Shown piece by piece: positions 1-5,607 of a stretch of DNA of 7,623 nt (positions are counted from its first letter, which is position 1; each line of letters begins with the position of its first letter). The notes under the pieces were generated by a model that saw only the letters and a list, made by a program, of their open reading frames with translations, had not been told where the DNA came from and made no database searches. This stretch comes from an uncultured Spartobacteria bacterium (GTDB lineage Bacteria > Verrucomicrobiota > Verrucomicrobiae > Chthoniobacterales > UBA6821), in the NCBI GenBank assembly GCA_903919105.1, contig CAIXGT010000164.1, forward strand, positions 1 to 7,623, given 5' to 3'. A program made the position numbers and the translations under genes.

Positions 1-498
1 AGCTCTTTTGCCCGTTTGGTTCCCTATCTGGTGCTCTTCGCGACTGTGCTCTTCATGATCCAGGGAGTGGTGAGACGGCGGGTTGCTCATCAACTCGTGA
101 TGGAGGCGACGCAATCCCAGCCTGTTACATCAGGAAGAAGACATCTGATTATCGCCATGATCTTCCAGTTTATGGTCTCGGTCTATGGAGGATACTTCGG
201 GGCAGGGATCGGAATTCTGATGCTTGCAGCACTCGGCTTCCTTGGTTTTTCCAATATTCATCAGATGAACGCGTTGAAGAACGTGCTCGGTTCCCTGATT
301 AATCTGGTCGCCTCGATCTGGTTTACGGTGAATGGGCTGATCGACTGGCCTCGTATGGTCGTGATGACAGCGGGTGCTGTTGCCGGATATTACATCGGCG
401 CCACTTATTCGCAGCGCCTTTCCCAAGAAAAGGTATGTTACCTCATTACGGCGATCGGCCTGATCATCACCGTCGCGATGTTCTGGAAGCTTCGTTAA
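1..498 (+). CDS. TauE/SafE (TSUP) family anion exporter, C-terminal part
   Basis: The reading frame is open from the first base, so the true start lies left of the window and about 165 C-terminal residues are visible. The family (TSUP; TauE, SafE) are inner-membrane proteins exporting sulfite, sulfoacetate or related organosulfur anions; the substrate cannot be read here. The visible part opens with a hydrophobic helix containing VPYLVLFATVLF, then a basic loop, then the second half-repeat. That repeat begins with the typical glycine-rich helix GGYFGAGIGILMLAALG and continues with the MNALKN motif and a LINLVASIWF helix. A GLIDWP loop follows, then AGAVAGYYIGA and a last helix before the C-terminal WKLR. 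At least five membrane segments are visible. A TTG near base 16 is not taken as the start, because it falls inside a conserved helix. The gene ends convergently with the DUF1361 gene. Family assignment is firm; the substrate is unknown. Confidence 0.9.
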   Translation, partial: SSFARLVPYLVLFATVLFMIQGVVRRRVAHQLVMEATQSQPVTSGRRHLIIAMIFQFMVSVYGGYFGAGIGILMLAALGFLGFSNIHQMNALKNVLGSLINLVASIWFTVNGLIDWPRMVVMTAGAVAGYYIGATYSQRLSQEKVCYLITAIGLIITVAMFWKLR

Positions 499-1175
499 GA
501 AACAGAACGATCGGGGCCTGGCGCAAGTAGTCTTGCGATGAGAACATTCACGGTCTTGATAAGGTAGAAAACGACGATTACAGCAAAAAAGAACAGCAGG
601 GTCATTTCTTCTGGTTTTGGATTCATGGCGTCACGGAGTGCCTGACTCATCAAGTGTTCCGGATCGGTGACCACATCCCAGCTATTGAGTCTGTCGATGC
701 GTCCCAGATAAATTCCGAAAGCGCTGAGTGAAATAATCAGAAGTTCAAGGGGTAAGATAAGCCATCCGCAGCGATGTCTGCGAAGAGTCCTCCCCCAGAG
801 CATCATCGGAATCACAAATGACTCCATCCCGATCAGGAAATAGCAAAAGTACTCCAGGAGCAGGAGGCTCATTGCCCAGATGGGAAGAGGGGGCGTGACT
901 CGAACCTTGGCAACGAAGTGGATGACGTCCGTCAAGATATAGGGGGCGTTGGGCAGGAATAGGACCATGATGGCGAGTAGTGGCCACCAGAGGATCCCCG
1001 GCATGCTGCTTTTCTTTCGAAAGATAAAGAGTGCGATCACCAACGGAATAAGAGCCAGAAAGAGATCAAGGCCCATGTGGAAGTTGGGTCGGATGATGGC
1101 AACAGCCTGCTCGAATGTCTGTTCGATCAGGGTGTGAACCTCGTTGAGTGATTGGGGGATGGTTGTTGTTGGCAT
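495..1175 (-). CDS. DUF1361 family multi-pass membrane protein
   Basis: A 226-residue integral membrane protein of unknown function. The DUF1361 hallmark is clear: a helix ending FLPNAPYILTDVIHF (about residues 73-87), and later GIYLGRIDRLNSWDVV (about 154-169), both strongly conserved in that family. Hydrophobic segments lie near residues 35-52, 60-82, 97-126 (probably two helices), 136-158 and 191-213, giving about six membrane spans. The N-terminal 30 residues look soluble and weakly amphipathic. The ATG at 1173-1175 is the only reasonable start; no Shine-Dalgarno motif precedes it, and the upstream bases are an A/T-rich stretch. It starts 25 bases after the CHAD gene stop and is probably the last gene of a four-gene minus-strand operon. 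Its stop overlaps that of the TauE/SafE gene. I do not know its function; the context only suggests a link to polyphosphate or polyamine handling at the membrane. Confidence 0.9.
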   Translation of the reverse strand: MPTTTIPQSLNEVHTLIEQTFEQAVAIIRPNFHMGLDLFLALIPLVIALFIFRKKSSMPGILWWPLLAIMVLFLPNAPYILTDVIHFVAKVRVTPPLPIWAMSLLLLEYFCYFLIGMESFVIPMMLWGRTLRRHRCGWLILPLELLIISLSAFGIYLGRIDRLNSWDVVTDPEHLMSQALRDAMNPKPEEMTLLFFFAVIVVFYLIKTVNVLIARLLAPGPDRSVS

Positions 1176-1200
1176 GGTTAAAAAATATCAGGGGTGATGC

Positions 1201-2109
1201 TTAGAGATCCAGGGATTCGACAAACGCCTTGGGTCTTGGCTCATAGAAAGACAGAGCCGCAGTCAGGGTGGCCCTTCTCAATTTGGGAAGCTCCTCGTCT
1301 AATATCGCGATCAAATGGTGAGCCGCCTTGTTTGATGGGCCCAGGCGGAGCGTCTTAGCAAGAAGGGTGAAATCCCGTTCCCGGCCGGCCAGTTCGCCCA
1401 TGAGGCCGAGGTCATGGATTAGATCGTCACCTTTTTCGGGCCAGAACTGGGAGGTAATCCGAATAGAGTACCAGAGCTGTTTTACTATTTTGCGGAAGTT
1501 ATGGAAAACTTCCGGATCGTCATTGACCTGGCAGAAGTCGAGCAGAGACCGCCCCCTTCGGTAGATGCGGCGGACACGCCGACTCACATCTTTTCCCTGT
1601 AGGGGATCTAGGAGCCATTGGTTCAAGAGCTGGAGGGTCTCCTCGAGGGATTCGCGCACTCTCGGGATCTGGCGGATATCGTTTGAGCGGCGCTGTTTGG
1701 CGATATCGGCAAGCCCCGCTCTGACTGAGGAGAAACCTTCCGGCATCAGACCTTCCGTTTCCAGCAGGAGATCCAGAGCTTGGACCTGCACCTCTGCATC
1801 CCTGAGTGGCCCCAGCCTCATCATGGCATCATGAAGCAGTTCAGAGAGCAGTTTTCGGTGGACGCTTCCCAGTGCAGGGGAAGCGAGTTGGATAACGGCC
1901 CTGACCTTTTTTATGGCAGTCCGAGCTTCATGAACCGGATCGGGGGAGACATTGTTCCCGGCAAGTTGGGTGAGTGCCGCTTCAAGATGGAGTCGAGCGA
2001 TCATTTGGAGTTCCTCTCCGATCGGTTCGTCGAGTCTCAGATGAAGGCGTGGGTTACCTTTTTTTGCGACCTTGGAGGTCCTCTTCCGTGGAAGGGGTGT
2101 TTTTTTCAC
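1201..2109 (-). CDS. CHAD domain protein (predicted polyphosphate-binding)
   Basis: A 302-residue protein that is almost entirely a CHAD (conserved histidine alpha-helical) domain. CHAD domains bind inorganic polyphosphate through a basic pore, and some localise to polyphosphate granules. The two pseudo-repeats are visible. The first has VHEARTAIKKVRAVIQL (residues 59-75; His60, Arg63, Lys67, Lys68, Arg70), followed by LGPLRDAEVQ (99-108). The second has FHNFRKIVKQLWYSI (202-216; His203, Arg206, Lys207, Lys210), followed by GELAGRERDFTLL. The first 22 residues are very rich in Lys and Arg and lie outside the domain, perhaps giving extra polyanion contact. The start is GTG at 2107-2109, followed at once by a seven-A run; upstream there is only a weak CAGG, and the frame closes 12 codons upstream with no ATG. 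It sits 60 bases after hss and 25 bases before the DUF1361 gene, with a CYTH gene one further upstream. CHAD assignment is firm; ligand binding is inferred from the family. Confidence 0.92.
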   Translation of the reverse strand: MKKTPLPRKRTSKVAKKGNPRLHLRLDEPIGEELQMIARLHLEAALTQLAGNNVSPDPVHEARTAIKKVRAVIQLASPALGSVHRKLLSELLHDAMMRLGPLRDAEVQVQALDLLLETEGLMPEGFSSVRAGLADIAKQRRSNDIRQIPRVRESLEETLQLLNQWLLDPLQGKDVSRRVRRIYRRGRSLLDFCQVNDDPEVFHNFRKIVKQLWYSIRITSQFWPEKGDDLIHDLGLMGELAGRERDFTLLAKTLRLGPSNKAAHHLIAILDEELPKLRRATLTAALSFYEPRPKAFVESLDL

Positions 2110-2169
2110 AGCCTGAATACTATTTGGGTGTTTTGTCGCTGTTTAGGCAAGTTCACCCGTTGCCGGGAA

Positions 2170-3639
2170 TTAATCCCCGTCGCTGATTAGGAAGTTCTTG
2201 AACTGCCAAGGATCCTCGTGATCGAGTTTCGGGTCATTGTATCCCGGAAAAGCGTTCTTGTAATGCTTGAGAGGCGTCCAGTCTGATGGGAGGGAGAGGA
2301 AGTCGCCGAGCCACGGTTTCGCGATGCCGAGCACGTACTCGTGGGGAAGGTCGTCCGGGAGGAGTACTCCCTTATCCGGATTCTCGATCATGTACATGCA
2401 GGCGGCGACCACGGAGATCGCGACCTGGATTGTGGTCGCATTCTGATGGGGGACAAGGCGGCGGGATTCCTCGATCGACATGTCCGAGCCGCACCACCAA
2501 GCCCCAAGAGGATGTCCCATCAGAAAGGCGCCGAGGATATCGGCTCCACTAATGATCTCGTCAGTCATGATGCGGATTCTGGATTGGAGCTGGTAATCGG
2601 TTCCACGCAGCTCGTGAAGGCTTGCGATTGCTGAATCACAGGGGCAGTACGCGTAATGGACGGTAGGGCGGTAGATGGTCTTGTCTCCTTCACGCACCGT
2701 GAGTTTCTCAGTGATGCTGAAGGCCTCGCCATGGCGGACAACCATCCCGACGATCCGATGATTCGGCGGGACCCAGCTGTTCACGAAGGTATTCATGCCC
2801 ATGCGAGCGAGGCAGATCTGGCTCTTGGTGCCATCGGTATGCTCGATCGCAAAGGGCGGCAGTTCCTTCTCGTGGGTTCCCCAGCCGAGTTCCGCCGTGG
2901 TGGTGCCCTCCTCGCGGAATCCCTCGACACTCCAGGTGTTGACGAATTCTTCGACCTCCTTGGGTTTATTGGTGATCTGGGTGTCGCGTTCACTGCAATG
3001 GATGACCTTAACCCCCAGTTCGTGGGCTAGGTGGTTGAAGCTTTGGCTGCGAACATAGGTGGCGATCCGCTCGGCGGCCTCGCCCGTGAATTTTTTCTCC
3101 TCAAGGCAACGGGCCGCGATATCGAGCAGACCCTGCTTGGTGAAGTGACTGATGAGTCCGGGGTTTGCCCCATGCTCAAGGACGGCCGTCGGTCCCGCTT
3201 GAGCCCACCCTGCCTTCATTTTACGAAGGTTCATGTGCCGCCAGTAGAGGGTCAGTTCCGTGGGATGTGCCCCTTTGGAGTGCTCGTAGGGATCCCAGAG
3301 TTCGACCGAGGTGTTCACGTAGAGTACCCCGTGATCGTGGCACCAGGAGACGATCTCACAGCAGTCGATATTCCAGGCGAGATCGATCAGCAGATCGCCG
3401 GAAGAGAGATGTTCGCCCAGAACGCTCGCCAGATTGTCGGAGGTGATCCGTATATTGCGAAAGTGGATACCCTGAGTTGTCCATGGATTGAGAGCCACCT
3501 CGTTGGGCTCAAAGTCTAGGATCGTGATCTTGTCCATCGGTGCTTCGATGTGCTTCAGAAGGACGGGCAGAGTGCATCGAGCGACGGCACCGAAGCCGAG
3601 AAAAACGATACGATTATTGAAAGGTAGTCTGTTTTGCAT
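2170..3639 (-). CDS. hss: Homospermidine synthase (bacterial, saccharopine dehydrogenase-like fold)
   Basis: Predicted cytosolic NAD-dependent homospermidine synthase, 489 residues, the usual length for the bacterial enzyme. It makes sym-homospermidine from two putrescines (or putrescine plus spermidine), releasing ammonia or diaminopropane. A Rossmann nucleotide-binding loop GFGAVA lies at residues 15-20. Family motifs follow in order: NTSVELWDPY (109-118), GANPGLISHF (157-166), SERDTQ (216-221), VNTWSVEGF (233-241), ELGWGTHE (250-257), YRPTVHYAYCPC (323-334) and SIEESRR (388-394). By alignment from memory to the Blastochloris viridis enzyme, the active-site residues Glu117, Glu210, Trp229, Glu237 and His296 correspond to Glu113, Glu217, Trp236, Glu244 and His303. 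Asp94 appears as Asn90. The length and these motifs argue against the shorter relative carboxynorspermidine dehydrogenase. The ATG at 3637-3639 sits just before the Rossmann strand; no clear ribosome site. It lies between the CYTH and CHAD genes, same strand. Annotation pipelines may call it only 'saccharopine dehydrogenase family'. Confidence 0.93.
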   Translation of the reverse strand: MQNRLPFNNRIVFLGFGAVARCTLPVLLKHIEAPMDKITILDFEPNEVALNPWTTQGIHFRNIRITSDNLASVLGEHLSSGDLLIDLAWNIDCCEIVSWCHDHGVLYVNTSVELWDPYEHSKGAHPTELTLYWRHMNLRKMKAGWAQAGPTAVLEHGANPGLISHFTKQGLLDIAARCLEEKKFTGEAAERIATYVRSQSFNHLAHELGVKVIHCSERDTQITNKPKEVEEFVNTWSVEGFREEGTTTAELGWGTHEKELPPFAIEHTDGTKSQICLARMGMNTFVNSWVPPNHRIVGMVVRHGEAFSITEKLTVREGDKTIYRPTVHYAYCPCDSAIASLHELRGTDYQLQSRIRIMTDEIISGADILGAFLMGHPLGAWWCGSDMSIEESRRLVPHQNATTIQVAISVVAACMYMIENPDKGVLLPDDLPHEYVLGIAKPWLGDFLSLPSDWTPLKHYKNAFPGYNDPKLDHEDPWQFKNFLISDGD

Positions 3640-3691
3640 TTTTGAATCTTTAAAGTAAGCCGTGTTTTCGGAAAGTCCAACGGCATGAGCA

Positions 3692-3705
3692 TGACGATTT
3701 CGTCA
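3692..3705. repeat. Short perfect inverted repeat over the CYTH stop codon
   Basis: TGACGA and TCGTCA are separated by two T residues; the right arm contains the CYTH gene's stop codon on the minus strand. As RNA it could fold only as a 5-bp stem with a 4-base loop, and no T-run follows, so it is not an intrinsic terminator. It may be an operator half-site pair ahead of hss, or chance. Confidence 0.3.
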
Positions 3706-4194
3706 CGGAGTCCGGACACCCTCTTTCCATTCCCGGTAGGGATGTTGAGAGAGGGAGGAGTTGTAATAGCGCTGGTCGCCGGTCACTTCACGACCTGCCC
3801 ATCCGGGAAGGGGAACCTCCTGCTCTTCGTCCTTGAGTTCGATTTCCGCGACGGTGAGGCCTTCGTTATTGCCGTGGAAGACATCGATCTCCCAGATATG
3901 CCCCTCGTGGGGAATGAGGTGGCGCGTTTTTTCGACCAGCGGGCCGTCGCATAGCGTAAGCATCGCGCGCGCATCCTCGACGGGAATCGCATATTCAAAT
4001 TCTGCTCGGGAAATACCTCGAACCTCCCCCTTGATTGTGATGAAAGCTTTTTGGCCAGCAATTCTGACACGCACGGTGCGTCCACGCTCCCGGGAAAGGT
4101 ATCCCTGCACGTAGGCTGTGCCGGTCACGTTTCCCTGCCATTGGTTCTCGTAACCCTCGCGAATGAGGAACTTGCGCTCGATTTCGACTCCCAT
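3703..4194 (-). CDS. CYTH domain protein (predicted triphosphatase)
   Basis: A 163-residue single CYTH domain. This family forms an eight-strand beta tunnel that binds triphosphate groups with metal ions; members include tripolyphosphatases, thiamine triphosphatases and class IV adenylate cyclases. The signature ExExK is at residues 4-8 (EIERK). Further tunnel residues are visible: Arg42 and Arg44 (VRVR), Lys55 (TIKG), Arg63, Glu65 and Glu67 (SRAEFEY), Lys89 and Arg91 (EKTRH), Glu102 and Asp104 (WEIDVFHG), and Glu117 and Glu119 (AEIEL). The tail VTGDQRYYNSSL is typical of the short bacterial branch whose characterised members are tripolyphosphatases. I chose the ATG at 4192-4194, which places ExExK four residues from the start as in relatives. 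An upstream in-frame TTG at 4242 would add 16 residues of no family resemblance. It is the first gene of the minus-strand group, 63 bases before hss. The exact substrate is not determinable from sequence. Confidence 0.9.
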   Translation of the reverse strand: MGVEIERKFLIREGYENQWQGNVTGTAYVQGYLSRERGRTVRVRIAGQKAFITIKGEVRGISRAEFEYAIPVEDARAMLTLCDGPLVEKTRHLIPHEGHIWEIDVFHGNNEGLTVAEIELKDEEQEVPLPGWAGREVTGDQRYYNSSLSQHPYREWKEGVRTP

Positions 4195-4319
4195 GCAGTT
4201 AGCGTTGCTCTGTTCGTCTGAAAAAGGCAAGGGAGAGCGCAATCTTGGTGAGTTCCCGTTTGAGGAACCGGACGATCAGTGTCATCGTTTTCATCCTTTC
4301 TTTCTCATCTATTCTCACA
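4195..4319. promoter_or_regulatory. Divergent intergenic region between the CYTH operon and the EamA gene
   Basis: These 125 bases separate two divergent genes and should hold promoters for the four-gene minus-strand group and for the EamA transporter. I could not identify convincing -35/-10 pairs on either strand. The only structured element is an inverted repeat, GTTCC-N7-GGAAC, at 4252-4268, which could be an operator for a dimeric regulator. The promoter role is inferred from gene orientation only. Confidence 0.45.
4252..4268. repeat. Inverted repeat GTTCC-N7-GGAAC in the divergent intergenic region
   Basis: Perfect 5-bp arms (4252-4256 and 4264-4268) around a 7-base spacer, placed 52 bases before the EamA ATG and 58 bases before the CYTH ATG. 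The size suits a dimeric repressor or activator site, but arms this short occur by chance fairly often. If translation of the EamA gene started at the upstream TTG (4245), the repeat would be coding. Confidence 0.3.
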
Positions 4320-4757
4320 ATGTGGATCATCTATGCCGTTGCCGCCTCCGTATGCTGGGGCATGAGTTATGCTGCCAGTTCGGAGATCCTGAAAAAAGGA
4401 TTCAGTCCCCTCCTCTTTTTTTTCGGTTACTCGCTCTTCTGTACCCTTGGGGCCTCGGTCTCTCTGCTCACCTCGGGTACTCTCCCCAATATCTGGAAGC
4501 ATGCTGATCTTGAACGCTCCGATTTGGGTTGGTTCGTCTTCTCCATCGCCATCGGGGCGCTCGGTGCCTATCTCACCTACGCCGCGATGTCGGCAAAGAA
4601 TCCAACACTGGCTTCACTGATCGAGATTTCCTACCCGTTCTTCGTGGTGCTTTTCACCTGGGTTTTCTTCCGTCAATACCAGTTGAACCTCTTTACGATG
4701 ATCGGGGGCCTGCTTCTCTTGGCCGGTGTTTTCATCATCATTCTCGGGGAACACTGA
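4320..4757 (+). CDS. EamA-family (DMT) transporter, half-size, single domain
   Basis: A 145-residue membrane protein with one EamA domain, against the usual two domains in about 300 residues. The first helix carries the typical YAVAASVCWGMSYAAS (about residues 5-20). Five hydrophobic segments fit near residues 2-22, 30-52, 69-91, 96-117 and 124-142. The second half shows the EamA pattern A-x-NPTLASLIEISYPFFVVLF followed by a short basic loop and a final LLLLAGVFIIILG helix. Such single-domain members probably act as dimers; substrates in the superfamily range from amino acids to sugars and drugs, and none can be chosen here. I prefer the ATG at 4320 because it starts one residue before the family domain. 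A TTG at 4245 has a better purine-rich upstream stretch (GGGAGAG) and would add 25 residues with a hydrophobic run, so it remains possible. No frame disruption is seen, so half size appears genuine. Confidence 0.85.
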   Translation: MWIIYAVAASVCWGMSYAASSEILKKGFSPLLFFFGYSLFCTLGASVSLLTSGTLPNIWKHADLERSDLGWFVFSIAIGALGAYLTYAAMSAKNPTLASLIEISYPFFVVLFTWVFFRQYQLNLFTMIGGLLLLAGVFIIILGEH

Positions 4758-4839
4758 CGCTTGAGTGACGAAACCGTAACCCGCTTTCTCCTACCTTGTT
4801 CTGGATTTTGGTGTCGGTTTAGGCACATTATCACGACTC

Positions 4840-5607
4840 ATGTCCGAAGAATCGATTGTCCATGTCTCTGATCTCCGCAAGAGCTTCGGTGATGTCCAGA
4901 TCCTGAAAGGGGTCGGCTTCGATATGGAGGAGGGGGATCTCGTCTCCATTATCGGTCCCAGTGGATGCGGAAAGTCCACGTTGCTCCGTTGCCTTAATGC
5001 TCTCGAGACCATGGACTCCGGAACAATTTCCATGGCAGGGGTGACCTTGCGCCGCTCCGAGGGGGAGACGCGGGTCGATCCAAGATTTCACGATCTGGCC
5101 CATGAGCTCCGGCAACGCGTCGGCATGGTCTTCCAACAGTTCAATCTTTTCCCCAACAAGACCATTCTGGAAAACGTGATGCTGGCCCCTTTGGTGGTGA
5201 AGGAGGAGCCTCGTGAAGTAGCCGAGGAGAACGCCCTGCGCCAGCTCGACAAGGTTGGGTTGGCCGGTTTTGCCAAGCGTTTTCCCGCCCAGCTTTCCGG
5301 GGGTCAGCAGCAGCGTGCGGCCATCGCACGGGCTCTGGCCATGAATCCCAAGGTGATGCTCTATGACGAGCCGACCTCGGCCCTCGATCCGATGCTTGTC
5401 GATGAGGTTCTCGCCGTCATGAAGACTCTCGATGCCGAGGGAATGACCCAGATCGTGGTGACCCACGAGATCCGCTACGCGCGGGATGCCTCCGACTACA
5501 TCATCTACATGGAGGCCGGTGAGATCGTGGAGATCTCCGACGAGGACGAGATCTTCACCAACCCCAAGGATGAGCGAACCCGTCGCTTCCTTCACCGATT
5601 CCTATGA
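4840..5607 (+). CDS. Polar amino-acid ABC transporter ATP-binding protein (GlnQ/HisP type)
   Basis: The 255-residue cytoplasmic ATPase of an amino-acid importer. It contains Walker A GPSGCGKST (residues 39-47), the Q-loop in VFQQFNLFP (98-105), the ABC signature LSGGQQQR (152-159), Walker B VMLYDE (172-177) with a D-loop SALD, and the switch His209 in VVTHE. VFQQFNLFP and YDEPTSALDP are typical of the polar amino-acid uptake class. It is about 15 residues longer than E. coli GlnQ, mainly from a charged insert (about residues 72-88) before the Q-loop. The ATG at 4840 has no Shine-Dalgarno motif; an 82-base gap separates it from the EamA gene. Its stop overlaps the next gene's start by four bases (ATGA), so the two are almost certainly translationally coupled and work together. 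Specificity comes from the partner's binding domain. Confidence 0.95.
   Translation: MSEESIVHVSDLRKSFGDVQILKGVGFDMEEGDLVSIIGPSGCGKSTLLRCLNALETMDSGTISMAGVTLRRSEGETRVDPRFHDLAHELRQRVGMVFQQFNLFPNKTILENVMLAPLVVKEEPREVAEENALRQLDKVGLAGFAKRFPAQLSGGQQQRAAIARALAMNPKVMLYDEPTSALDPMLVDEVLAVMKTLDAEGMTQIVVTHEIRYARDASDYIIYMEAGEIVEISDEDEIFTNPKDERTRRFLHRFL

Noticed and set aside
2126..2158. GGGTG ... CACCC stem with a 23-base loop between hss and the CHAD gene
   Set aside because: The stem is only five base pairs around a long loop with no T-run; not a convincing terminator or riboswitch.
2165..2178. Near-palindrome GGGAATTAATCCCC at the hss stop codon
   Set aside because: There is a central mismatch, no loop and no T-run, so it cannot act as an intrinsic terminator and is probably chance.
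3031..3519. Plus-strand open frame opposite hss
   Set aside because: It lies wholly within hss, has no recognisable domain, and hss shows all family motifs on the other strand.
3652..3680. Possible minus-strand promoter for hss (TTGGAC, 17-base spacer, TACTTT)
   Set aside because: Each box matches only about three of six consensus bases, and the implied leader would be only a few bases. Too weak to list.
4195..4242. Extending the CYTH gene to the in-frame TTG at 4242
   Set aside because: The 16 added residues are polar and unlike family N-termini; relatives start just before the ExExK motif.
4758..4839. Promoter for the ABC importer genes in the 82-base gap
   Set aside because: TTGTTC (4796) and CATTAT (4826) are present but spaced 24 bases apart, too far for a sigma-70 type promoter; TTGGTG (4808) is too close.
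4831..5595. Long open frame (254 codons) on the minus strand opposite the ABC ATPase gene
   Set aside because: It mirrors the ATPase gene almost exactly, and its product is rich in Gly, His and Leu with no recognisable domain. The plus strand has all ABC motifs, so this is a codon-bias shadow.
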